Assembly (NCBI RefSeq): GCF_001613325.1
Contig: NZ_BDCD01000006.1
Span: 62,001-126,000, forward strand
Length of the DNA: 64,000 nt
Direction: 5' to 3'
Origin: Nocardia yamanashiensis NBRC 100130
Lineage (GTDB): Bacteria > Actinomycetota > Actinomycetes > Mycobacteriales > Mycobacteriaceae
A program made the translations under genes and the position numbers. The notes under the pieces are model-generated. The model saw nothing but the letters and a program-made list of their open reading frames with translations. It was not told where the DNA came from and searched no databases. Of the stretch, positions 46,090 to 54,652 are shown in pieces (the stretch's first letter is position 1; each line of letters begins with the position of its first letter).

Positions 46090-47340
46090 ATGAGTAACAA
46101 GCTTTCCCCCGATGCTTCGATACGAAGTGCGTTGGAGCTGCTGAGCAGCAAACGTGGTAATCCCGCACCGCTTCGGCTCGGCAATTCGGAAAACAATTCC
46201 CTTCATATTGTTCTGGTGGCTCCCCCGTATTTCGATATTCCGCCCGCCGGATACGGCGGCGTCGAGGCGGTGGTGGCCGCGCTGGCCGATGAACTGGTCG
46301 ACCACGGGCATCGGGTGACCTTGCTGGGTGCGGGCCGGGCCGGCACCAAGGCCGATTTCGTGCGGGTGTGGGATGAGCCGCAGACCCAGCAGCTGGGCCA
46401 GCCGTATCCGGAGATCGTCAATGCACTCAAGGCGTGGCAGGTGGTCGAGGAACTGCACCGGCGGCATCCGATCGACGTGGTGCACGACCACACCTTCGCC
46501 GGGCCCGGCAATGCGGCGGCGTATCGCATGCTCGGCATTCCGACCGTGGTGACCGTGCACGGGCCCGTCGATGCCGAAATGTACGAGTACTACCGGGCAT
46601 TCGATCGCAGTGTGCGGCTGGTGGCGATCAGCGACCGGCAGCGGGAGCTGGCGCCGGACCTGAACTGGATTGGGCGCGTGCACAATGCGATCCGGCCCGA
46701 GGAATGGCCTTTCCGGCCGGAGAAAATGGATTACGCGCTGTTCCTGGGCCGGTACGCGCCGTACAAGGGACCGCATCTGGCCCTCGAAGCCGCCCATGCC
46801 GCCGGACTGCGCCTCATCCTCGCGGGCAAATGCAACGAGCCGCCCGAACGCGCTTTCTTCGACGAGTTCGTGCGCCCGCTGCTGACCCCGGACGACGATG
46901 TGTTCGGTGAGGCCGACGCGACCGAGAAGCGGCAATTGCTGGCCGGCGCGCGCTGCCTGCTGTTCCCCATCCAGTGGGAGGAGCCGTTCGGCATCGTGAT
47001 GATCGAGTCCATGGTGTGCGGCACCCCGGTGATCGCGCTGCGCGGCGGCGCGGTCGAAGAGGTGATCGAGCACGGCGTCACCGGGTTCATCTGCGACGAT
47101 CCGGACGAGCTGCCCGACGCCATCGCGCGCATCGGGGAGATCGATCCCTTCGCCTGCCGCGAACGCGTCGAACGGCTCTTCGCCACCGACCGTTTCGCCG
47201 CCGGCTACGAAGCGGCCTACCATCGGGCCGTCGCCAAGGCCCCGAACCGGCCCGCGCACACCGTTATTCGCACCGCCGAACGCCGTCGTGAACCGGTGAT
47301 CGCGCCCCGCGACACCCAGTTGCCGAGCGTGTACCCGTGA
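46090..47340 (+). CDS. GT4-family glycosyltransferase
   Basis: 416 residues. GAGGAG stands before the ATG at 46090. The N-terminal fold starts LHIVLVAPPYFDIPPAGYGG, followed by VVHDHTFAGPGNAAAYRMLG. The C-terminal half has the sugar-nucleotide site: LFLGRYAPYKGPHLALEAAH and FGIVMIESMVCGTPVIALRG (the E-x7-E motif). It overlaps the next gene by 4 bases (GTGA), so the two are translationally coupled. Together with a debranching-type glucosidase it probably builds or remodels a glycan or storage sugar. Confidence 0.92.
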   Translation: MSNKLSPDASIRSALELLSSKRGNPAPLRLGNSENNSLHIVLVAPPYFDIPPAGYGGVEAVVAALADELVDHGHRVTLLGAGRAGTKADFVRVWDEPQTQQLGQPYPEIVNALKAWQVVEELHRRHPIDVVHDHTFAGPGNAAAYRMLGIPTVVTVHGPVDAEMYEYYRAFDRSVRLVAISDRQRELAPDLNWIGRVHNAIRPEEWPFRPEKMDYALFLGRYAPYKGPHLALEAAHAAGLRLILAGKCNEPPERAFFDEFVRPLLTPDDDVFGEADATEKRQLLAGARCLLFPIQWEEPFGIVMIESMVCGTPVIALRGGAVEEVIEHGVTGFICDDPDELPDAIARIGEIDPFACRERVERLFATDRFAAGYEAAYHRAVAKAPNRPAHTVIRTAERRREPVIAPRDTQLPSVYP

Positions 47341-49436
47341 CGGTGCTCAATGCCGGGCCGCCGACCCCCATCGACGGCGGCACCGGTCTGGTCACGCTGG
47401 TCGAGGCGAGCACCTTCTGCCTGTCCGATCAGCTCGGCGACATCCACCCGGGCACCGCGCACGGCCTGTTCTATCGCGATGCCCGGGTGCTCACCCGCTG
47501 GGAACTGCGCCTGGACGGGCAACCACCGGAACAGCTTTCGGTGGTGCTGCGCGATCCGTACCGGGCGCGCTTCGTGGCGCGCAAACCGCCGCCGCACGGC
47601 GTGGCCGACGCGACCGTGCTGGTGCAGCGACGGCGGATGATCGGCGAGGGCATGCGCGAGGCCATCACGGTGCACAATCTCGGCGCCGAGGACACCGCCA
47701 TGACCGTAACCCTGACCGCCGACGCCGATTTCGCGGATCTGTTCGCGGTCAAGGAAGGCCGCGGTCACGGGCACGGGTGCGAATACAGTGTGGCCGAAGG
47801 GGCGTTGCGGCTCACCGGGCGCAGCGGCTCCGGCCGCGAACTGGCCATCACCGCCGACGGGGAACCGGAGATCCAGCCCGGATCGCTGTCGTGGCAGATC
47901 CTGGTGCCCGCGCGCGGGGCCTGGCATACCGTGGTGCACTGCCAGCCCATCGTCGAACATCATGCGGCGCCGATGAAATTCGATGCCACCGACGAGGACA
48001 GCCCGGCCTACAAGATCCGGCAGTGGCGCGCGACCACCACCGCGCTGACCGCCAGCGGCAGCGGGCTGAACACCATCCTGCAGCGCACCGAAACCGATCT
48101 GGGGGCGCTGCGGCTCGACGATCCCGAGGACGGGACGGCGTACGTGGCGGCGGGCGCGCCGTGGTTCATGGCGCTGTTCGGGCGCGACAGCCTGCTCACC
48201 TCGTGGATGGCATTGCTGCTCGATTCCGCGCTGGCCGTGGGGACGCTGCGACAGCTGGCGAAACTGCAAGGGACGGAAGATGATCCGGTAACCGAGGAGG
48301 AACCGGGGCGGATCATGCACGAGCGGCGGTACGGGCCCGGCAGTGAACGGGTGCTGGGCGGCAGCGTGTACTACGGCAGTGTCGATGCCACGCCGTTGTT
48401 CGTGATGCTGCTGGCCGAATGCCTGCGCTGGGGCGTGGAGCCGGGGGCGATCCGGGAACTGCTGCCGGCGGCCGATGCGGCGTTGACGTGGATCGATACG
48501 TTCGGGGACGGTGACGGGGACGGGTTCGTGGAGTATCGGCGCAAGACCGATCGCGGACTGGCGAATCAGGGATGGAAGGACAGTTGGGACGCTGTCGGAT
48601 TCGCCGATGGGCAGCTGGCCGAACCGCCGATCGCGTTGTGCGAGGTGCAGGGGTACACCTATGCCGCGCGGCTCGGGCGGGCCGATCTGGCGGAGGCGTT
48701 CGGCGATCACGGCACCGCGGCGCGGCTGCGGGAGTCGGCGCAGGAGTTGCGTGAGCGGTTCGACGAGGCGTTCTGGATGGCTGGCGAAGGGTGTTACGCG
48801 CTCGCCTTGGACGGCCGGAAACGGCAGGTCGACGCGGTGTCCAGCAATCCCGGGCATTGCCTGTGGACCGGGATCGTGCCCGATGAGCGGGCGGCCGAAC
48901 TCGTGGAGCGGCTCGGGGGCGCGGATCTCAACAGCGGATTCGGTTTGCGCACACTGTCTTCCACTGCCAGCCGGTTCAATCCCATGGGATACCACAATGG
49001 TTCGGTGTGGCCGCATGACACCGCCATCGCGATCGCGGGGCTGCTGCGCTACCGGCATATTCCCGGTGCGATGCAGTTGGCCGAACGGCTGGCGACCGGG
49101 CTGCTCGAAGCGATTCTCGAATACGGCGCGCGGCCGCCGGAGCTGTTCTGCGGCTTCGCGCGGACCGAATTCCGTTCGCCCGTACCGTATCCCACCTCGT
49201 GTTCGCCGCAGGCGTGGGCGAGCGCGGCGCCGCTGCTGCTCATGCGCTCGTTCCTCGGGTTGCAACCCGATGCACCCAGCCGCACCCTCACCATCGCGCC
49301 GCGTCTGCCCGAACGCGCGGGCACGGTGCGGCTGGCGGATCTGCGGCTGGGGTCGGCGACCATCACCATCGAGGCCACCGGGACGAGCGCGAAAGTCATC
49401 GGGCTGCCCGATGACTGGCGGCTCGAGGAGCAGTGA
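47337..49436 (+). CDS. Amylo-alpha-1,6-glucosidase / glycogen-debranching-type glycoside hydrolase
   Basis: 699 residues. The N-terminal domain (about 15-210) is the debranching-enzyme N-terminal beta domain; the rest is an (alpha/alpha)6 barrel. Conserved motifs: FMALFGRDSLLTSWMALLL, GLANQGWKDSWDAVGFADGQ, DGDGDGFVEYRRK, and HNGSVWPHDTAIAIAGLLR, as in archaeal-type amylo-1,6-glucosidases. It probably hydrolyses alpha-1,6 branches or a related glucoside. Start is GTG inside the overlap with the GT4 gene. Confidence 0.92.
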   Translation: MTVLNAGPPTPIDGGTGLVTLVEASTFCLSDQLGDIHPGTAHGLFYRDARVLTRWELRLDGQPPEQLSVVLRDPYRARFVARKPPPHGVADATVLVQRRRMIGEGMREAITVHNLGAEDTAMTVTLTADADFADLFAVKEGRGHGHGCEYSVAEGALRLTGRSGSGRELAITADGEPEIQPGSLSWQILVPARGAWHTVVHCQPIVEHHAAPMKFDATDEDSPAYKIRQWRATTTALTASGSGLNTILQRTETDLGALRLDDPEDGTAYVAAGAPWFMALFGRDSLLTSWMALLLDSALAVGTLRQLAKLQGTEDDPVTEEEPGRIMHERRYGPGSERVLGGSVYYGSVDATPLFVMLLAECLRWGVEPGAIRELLPAADAALTWIDTFGDGDGDGFVEYRRKTDRGLANQGWKDSWDAVGFADGQLAEPPIALCEVQGYTYAARLGRADLAEAFGDHGTAARLRESAQELRERFDEAFWMAGEGCYALALDGRKRQVDAVSSNPGHCLWTGIVPDERAAELVERLGGADLNSGFGLRTLSSTASRFNPMGYHNGSVWPHDTAIAIAGLLRYRHIPGAMQLAERLATGLLEAILEYGARPPELFCGFARTEFRSPVPYPTSCSPQAWASAAPLLLMRSFLGLQPDAPSRTLTIAPRLPERAGTVRLADLRLGSATITIEATGTSAKVIGLPDDWRLEEQ

Positions 49437-49439
49437 GGG

Positions 49440-50807
49440 TCACCCGGTGGGCTTGACCACCGACCATTGGGTGACCGGGAGCTGGGGACGCCAGGAGGTG
49501 AAGCCGCCCAGGGGTTCGGCGCGATAGATCTGGAAGCGGCGCAGCGAACCCCCGTGGGCGGCGGCCAGGCTCGTGACCAGGGCCTCGGATTCGGCGGTCA
49601 CGGCGTTGGCGACCAGGCGGCCGCCGGGGCGCAGGCGGTCCCAGCAGGCGTCGAACATGCCGGGCTGGGTGAGCCCGCCGCCGATGAACACCGCGTCGGG
49701 GGCTTGGCGGTCGCCGAAGGAGTCCGGGGCGGCACCCAGTACCTCGATGCCCGGTACGCCGAGTTGCGCCGCGTTCTCGGTGATCTGCTTGCGGCGGCTG
49801 TCGTGCTGTTCGAAAGTCACTGCGCGGCAGGAGGAATCGGTACGGCACCATTCGATCGCGATCGTGCCGGAACCGCCGCCGACATCCCACAGGAGTTCAC
49901 CTGGTGCAGGAGCCAGCGCGGCGACGGTCAGGGTGCGCACCTCTGCTTTGGTGAGCTGGCCATCGCCGCCGTAGACCGTGTCGGGCAGGCCCGGCAGGCG
50001 GGTCAGCCGGACTGCTCCAAGATCCGATATCGCTTCGACCGCAACAATATTCAGCGCGTCGCCGACAGGATGCGTCCAGTCCGCGGCGGTACCGTCGAAC
50101 ACGCGCTCCCCCGGCCCGCCCAGCTGTTCGAGCACCGTCAGCCGCGACCCGCCGAATCCATTGGCCGCCAGGAGATTCGCCAACTGCGCGGGCGTCGCCG
50201 CATCGGAACTGAGCACCAGCACCCGCCGCCCGTCCGCCAACTCCGGCAACACCGTCTCGATCCGCCGCCCCACCGCACTCACCACCGGCGTCTCCGCCCA
50301 CGCCCAGCCCAGCCGCGCACACGCCAGCGAGGCCGACGACGGCTGCGGCAGCACCCGCAGCGCATGCGGACCGACCAACCGCGCCAACGTCACGCCGATC
50401 CCGTAGAACATGGGATCGCCACTGGCGAGCACACACATACGCCGTCCCGCGAACTGCCGCAGCAATCCCGGCAACGCGGGTACCAGCGGCGACGGCCACG
50501 CCACCCGCTCGGCACCGCAGGATTCAGCAGGCACCAACTCCAGCTGCCGCCCAGACCCGAACAACACCTCCGCCGCCGCGATCTCCCGCCGCGCAGCCCC
50601 GCCCAGTCCGTCGAACCCGTCCGCGCCGATACCGACCACGGCGATGACGCCAGCTTGGGGAGGCAACTCGACAACGCCGTCACCGCCGCTCGGCAGCGTC
50701 CATCCGGCCCCGCCATTGCTGCGAGATGAGGTCGCACCCGCGCTGGTGCTCGAGAACGAGCGACCTCCCCTCTCGTCCGATTGCCGACCAGCGGTGGCGT
50801 CGCTCAT
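49440..50807 (-). CDS. cobL: Precorrin-6Y C5,15-methyltransferase (decarboxylating) CobL
   Basis: 455 residues from the ATG at 50807, which overlaps the SDR stop (ATGA). The CobE-like N-terminal methylase starts VIAVVGIGADGFDGLGGAAR after a low-complexity leader. The C-terminal CbiT-like domain has LLWDVGGGSGTIAIEWCRTD, the SAM site. CobL methylates C5 and C15 and decarboxylates precorrin-6Y. In M. tuberculosis the next gene upstream is also an SDR (Rv2073c). It converges with the debranching gene, 3 bases apart. Confidence 0.96.
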   Translation of the reverse strand: MSDATAGRQSDERGGRSFSSTSAGATSSRSNGGAGWTLPSGGDGVVELPPQAGVIAVVGIGADGFDGLGGAARREIAAAEVLFGSGRQLELVPAESCGAERVAWPSPLVPALPGLLRQFAGRRMCVLASGDPMFYGIGVTLARLVGPHALRVLPQPSSASLACARLGWAWAETPVVSAVGRRIETVLPELADGRRVLVLSSDAATPAQLANLLAANGFGGSRLTVLEQLGGPGERVFDGTAADWTHPVGDALNIVAVEAISDLGAVRLTRLPGLPDTVYGGDGQLTKAEVRTLTVAALAPAPGELLWDVGGGSGTIAIEWCRTDSSCRAVTFEQHDSRRKQITENAAQLGVPGIEVLGAAPDSFGDRQAPDAVFIGGGLTQPGMFDACWDRLRPGGRLVANAVTAESEALVTSLAAAHGGSLRRFQIYRAEPLGGFTSWRPQLPVTQWSVVKPTG

Positions 50808-51568
50808 CGCGGCGCTCGTCGCCACAGCGACTGCGGGACAAGGCGCATGGCGATGAAGACCAGCTTCAGGCGCTTGGGCACCGTCACGATGCGGGACCGC
50901 TTGTACAGGCCCGCGATCACACCGTCGGCAACCTGGTCCGGAGTGCTGGACATGGGAGCCGGTTCCATGCCCGCCGTCATACGGCCGATGACGAACCCGG
51001 AACGCACCAGCAGCAGGTGAATCCCGCTGCCGTGCAACGCATCCTGGAGACCGTTGACGAAACCGTCCAAGCCCGCCTTGGCCGAGCCATAGACGTAGTT
51101 CGCCCGGCGCACCCGGATACCGGCGATCGAGCTGAACGCCACCAGCTGCCCATCTCCCTGCTCCCGCAACAGATTCGCGAGCAGGGTCAGCATGTTCACC
51201 TGTGCCACATAGTCGGTGTGCACGATCGCCACCGCATGCGCCGGATCCTGTTCCGCGCGAGCCTGATCCCCGAGGATCCCGAACGCCAGCACCGCCACGC
51301 CGATCCGTCCGTGCTCGGCCACCACCTTCTCCAGCAGCGCCTGATGCCCGCCCAGATCGTCGGCATCGAATTCCACCGTCTGCACCGCGCTCGCCTCGGC
51401 GGTCAGCAACTCACGGCGCTGCTTCTCCAGATCGTCGCTGCGGCGCGCCGCCAGAATCACCACACGCCCCGGTGCCAGCCGCCGAGCCACCTCGAGCCCG
51501 ATCTCACTGCGTCCACCCAACAACAGAATGACGCCCGCGTCGACGTCCCGTGATGATCCGAATGCCAT
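50804..51568 (-). CDS. Short-chain dehydrogenase coupled to cobL (Rv2073c-like)
   Basis: 254 residues. The dinucleotide motif is ILLLGGRSEIGLEVARRLAP (GxxxGxG variant), with catalytic SSIAGIRVRRANYVYGSAKA (Ser...Tyr-x-x-x-Lys). Ends in the 4-base overlap with cobL. The SDR-cobL pair is conserved in Mycobacterium, so a link to corrin synthesis is plausible but not shown. Confidence 0.9.
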   Translation of the reverse strand: MAFGSSRDVDAGVILLLGGRSEIGLEVARRLAPGRVVILAARRSDDLEKQRRELLTAEASAVQTVEFDADDLGGHQALLEKVVAEHGRIGVAVLAFGILGDQARAEQDPAHAVAIVHTDYVAQVNMLTLLANLLREQGDGQLVAFSSIAGIRVRRANYVYGSAKAGLDGFVNGLQDALHGSGIHLLLVRSGFVIGRMTAGMEPAPMSSTPDQVADGVIAGLYKRSRIVTVPKRLKLVFIAMRLVPQSLWRRAPR

Positions 51569-51646
51569 GGCCCACAGTTTGCCATCCGCCCCGGAACACA
51601 CCGCGTGGCGAGCGTGTCGAAACCGCCGATTGCTAGCGTCATGGCC

Positions 51647-52063
51647 ATGACCACCACCTCCACCCGCCCCGGACTGACGCCTGCCGCCACCGAATTCGTC
51701 ACCGAACGCCACCTGGCGACCCTCACCACCCTGCGCGCCAACGGCACCCCGCACGTGGTCGCGGTCGGGTTCACCTGGGATCCGGACGCGGGCGTGGTGC
51801 GCGTGATCGCCGATGGTGCGTCGGTAAAGGTCCGCAATGCGCGCCGCTCCGGATACGCGGCGGTCAGCCAAGTCGACGGTGCACGCTGGATCACCCTCGA
51901 GGGCAAGGCCACCGTGTTGGACGACCCGGCTTCGGTCGCCGAGGCCGAGGAGCGCTACGCCGGCCGTTACCGGCAGCCGCGGGAAAACCCGACCCGCGTG
52001 GTCATCGCCATCACCGTGGAGAAGGTCCTCTCCAGCAGCGGCTTCAAGCCCACCGCATCCTGA
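51647..52063 (+). CDS. F420-dependent PPOX reductase, Rv2074-like
   Basis: 138 residues. Start taken at ATG 51647 because TAGCGT ends 7 bases before it; ATG 51641 is the alternative. The sequence follows the Rv2074 pattern closely: FVTERHLATLTTLRANGTPH, VVAVGFTWDPDAG, SQVDGARWITLEGKATV and RYRQPRENPTRVVI. Rv2074 is an F420H2-dependent biliverdin reductase. It is divergent from the SDR gene, the same arrangement as in M. tuberculosis. Confidence 0.9.
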   Translation: MTTTSTRPGLTPAATEFVTERHLATLTTLRANGTPHVVAVGFTWDPDAGVVRVIADGASVKVRNARRSGYAAVSQVDGARWITLEGKATVLDDPASVAEAEERYAGRYRQPRENPTRVVIAITVEKVLSSSGFKPTAS

Positions 52064-52154
52064 CCCGGATGCGGAGTGGGCTGCCGGAATCGATTCGGTC
52101 CGGCTCCGGGCTACCCGTCGCCGACCGCTCGAAGAGATCCGGGATGATTCTGCG

Positions 52155-52760
52155 GTGATTCGTGTATTGGTCGCCGAGGATGTCCGCATCCTGCGCGAGG
52201 CGCTGATCGGCTTGCTCGAGCTCGAGGACGACCTCGAGGTGGTGGCCGGTGTGGAGTCCGGGGAGCAAGCCGTCGCCGCGGCGATGCGGCACGGGGTGGA
52301 TGTGGCGGTGCTCGATATCGAGTTGCCGGGAATGGACGGTTTGCAGGCGGCCGAGTTGTTGCGGGATCGGCTGCCCACGTGCCGGGTGCTCATCCTGACC
52401 GGTGTCGGGCGGCCCGGGAATCTGCGCCGGGGTATCGCCGCCAAGGTCGCGGGGTTCATGCTCAAGGACGCGCGCCCACAGGATCTCGTCGATGCGATTC
52501 GCGTGGTGGCCCGAGGTGGGCGCGTGCTGGATCCGCAGCTGGCTTACGCGACGCTGGATGTGGCCGACAGTCCGCTCACCGAACGCGAGACCGATGTGCT
52601 GCGCGAGCTGGCCACCGGCGCCTCACCGCGCGAGGTCGGCGCCCGATTGCATTTGAGTTATGGCACGGTCCGGAACTATCTGGCGTCCGCGGTGACCAAG
52701 CTCGACGCCCGTAATCGAGTGGATGCGATCAATCTCGCGACCGGAGCCGGCTGGCTGTGA
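52155..52760 (+). CDS. LuxR-type response regulator
   Basis: 201 residues from GTG at 52155. The receiver domain (1-120) has the acidic pocket at EDVRILRE, phosphoacceptor aspartate in VAVLDIELPGMDG, and the lysine in GFMLKDARPQDL. The C-terminal NarL/LuxR HTH is SPLTERETDVLRELATGASP then EVGARLHLSYGTVRNYLASA. It converges on the sensor kinase at 52770 (9 bases between stops). DesR-like: controlled by the kinase. Confidence 0.92.
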   Translation: MIRVLVAEDVRILREALIGLLELEDDLEVVAGVESGEQAVAAAMRHGVDVAVLDIELPGMDGLQAAELLRDRLPTCRVLILTGVGRPGNLRRGIAAKVAGFMLKDARPQDLVDAIRVVARGGRVLDPQLAYATLDVADSPLTERETDVLRELATGASPREVGARLHLSYGTVRNYLASAVTKLDARNRVDAINLATGAGWL

Positions 52761-52769
52761 GCCGCGCGC

Positions 52770-54542
52770 TCACCTGGGCAGGGTGGCGGTGAGGGTGAAC
52801 CGGTCCGAATCCCTCTGCGTCGCAAGGTTTCCACCGGATTCGGTGAGGCGGGCGGTCATATTGGTCAGGCCGGTGCCCTGACGTTCCGACGGGCCGGATG
52901 CCGCGCGATTATTGGTGATCTGCATCCGCATCGCATTATCGTCGGCCGTCACCCGGATCGAGGCCAGGTCCGCTTCGGAGTGGCGCACGATATTGGTGAC
53001 CGCCTCGCGCAGGACGATCGCGAGTACCCGGCTGTCGGGGGTCTCCGGCGCGACATCGATGCCGACCTCGGCTCCGGTCGCCTCCAAAACCGAACGGGCA
53101 CCGGCGATCTCCTCGGCCAAGGACAGGTCGGCGGGTCCGCGGGCGATCGATCGGACTTCCTCGAGCGCCCGGTCCGCCAGTCCCGCCAGCTGCCGCAGCT
53201 CGTCGACGGGTTCCGCGGGCGACCGGCGGGCGGCGAGCTCTGCTTTGAGAGTGAGCGCCGACAGTGTCTGCCCCAGCAAGTCGTGGACATCGCGGGCGAC
53301 TCGGAGCCGTTCGGCCACGACGGCCATCCGCATTGCCTGCGCGCGCGTCCGATAGAGCTCTCGATTCACTTCGGGGATGCGGCACAACACGTAGACATAA
53401 GCGATGGTGACCACGGGCGTGACACTCCAGTAGATGCGCCACCCGAAATGAATGCCGGGCCACTGAAACGTCAACCCGGTCGTCACCACGGCGGCCACGA
53501 CGAGTACCCACACCCACACCGCTCGGATCCGCACGACCACCGCGCCGAACATCAGCACGAACGGTGCGAAACTTGCGGCCGCGGGCCAGGGCGGGAGCAC
53601 GATCGCGAGCCACACGACCACACCGTGCAACGCGAGCGTCCACGGCCAGGCTCGCGGCTCGGTATCGGCGGTACGGGGCGCGCCGTGATAGAGCTGAAGC
53701 GCGCCGGCGCCGATCATCAGGGTGATGATCAGCGCGAACCCACGGCGGTCGACGTGGAGCTGAACAAGATTCACCAATGTCATGGCACAGTGATCGAGCA
53801 AGAGAAACAGCAGGCACCACCACGCGAACCGAGCCCCCGAGGTCTGCCGCTGTGCGGGTGCGGGCGTCGGAATCGCGGTGCGCTGGGCATCGGCGACCGA
53901 CCGGACGGTACCGAGCGCCTTCCTGCTCGCGTCAGCGACCCGAGTCAATTCCACCTCGGCAGATGGACGCCGGATCTCCCGGATGATCACCCCGAGCTCC
54001 GCGCCGAGGGTGTCCTGCAGCCGCGCCGCCGTATGCAGCTGTTCGGTGGCAACCGCGATGGCGGCCAGCTTCTCGCGTTCGCGGGCGGTTCGGCCGAGCT
54101 GCCGGACCAGATAGACCGCGGCGAAGAACGTCAGACCCACATTGAGGTCGACCACGACAGCGTTGGCTGCTTCGAACGGACCACCCAGTGCCCAGTTAAC
54201 TGCGGTCTCGGCGATGACGACCGCACCGAACAGCGACCAGGCGAGCCGCGGCCGGAGCGTGAGCGCGATCGCGGCACCAAGCAGGCCCGCGACCGGACCC
54301 CACGCCGCGCCCAGCCAGAGATACGGCGCGAAGACCAATATCGCCTGCAGCCACAGCAATTCCTTCGGCCGCCACCGACCGGTGCTGATCAGACCCTGCA
54401 CCGCGATAATCGCCACCAGGACAACGACTCCGAACACCGCGAAAGGCGAGGGGTCGAAGGCGCCTATCAGCGCGCCGCCGCGGGCCATCAGCTGCCCGAG
54501 CAGCATGACCACGACAAGTATCCATCCGGGCTGTCGGCCCAC
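52770..54542 (-). CDS. Sensor histidine kinase with two membrane modules, the first degenerate
   Basis: 590 residues from GTG at 54542 with GGAGG upstream. Module 1: several transmembrane helices (about 5-145) then a coiled stretch at 155-220 resembling a HisKA_3 domain, with RLQDTLG where histidine is expected (Gln176). Module 2: more helices (about 240-390), a true HisKA_3 with ARDVHDLLGQTLSAL (His420), and an ATP-binding HATPase with VLREAVTNIVRHSEADLASI and a G-rich end. Module 1 has no ATPase of its own, so it is probably a sensor remnant. Convergent with its likely partner, the response regulator at 52155. Confidence 0.9.
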   Translation of the reverse strand: MGRQPGWILVVVMLLGQLMARGGALIGAFDPSPFAVFGVVVLVAIIAVQGLISTGRWRPKELLWLQAILVFAPYLWLGAAWGPVAGLLGAAIALTLRPRLAWSLFGAVVIAETAVNWALGGPFEAANAVVVDLNVGLTFFAAVYLVRQLGRTAREREKLAAIAVATEQLHTAARLQDTLGAELGVIIREIRRPSAEVELTRVADASRKALGTVRSVADAQRTAIPTPAPAQRQTSGARFAWWCLLFLLLDHCAMTLVNLVQLHVDRRGFALIITLMIGAGALQLYHGAPRTADTEPRAWPWTLALHGVVVWLAIVLPPWPAAASFAPFVLMFGAVVVRIRAVWVWVLVVAAVVTTGLTFQWPGIHFGWRIYWSVTPVVTIAYVYVLCRIPEVNRELYRTRAQAMRMAVVAERLRVARDVHDLLGQTLSALTLKAELAARRSPAEPVDELRQLAGLADRALEEVRSIARGPADLSLAEEIAGARSVLEATGAEVGIDVAPETPDSRVLAIVLREAVTNIVRHSEADLASIRVTADDNAMRMQITNNRAASGPSERQGTGLTNMTARLTESGGNLATQRDSDRFTLTATLPR

Positions 54543-54652
54543 CGCTCGCCTCCAGCACCGGTCGTACGCATCACGCAGGAATGTGCATTTTGCACGGGCA
54601 TTGCTGCATCGGACACTGCCGCTCAGCTACCTGCGCGGCGAACACTACTCAT

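Noticed and set aside
47217..49265. A 682-residue minus-strand frame opposite the debranching gene
   Set aside because: Shadow of a well-conserved enzyme; R/Q/P-rich composition without domains.
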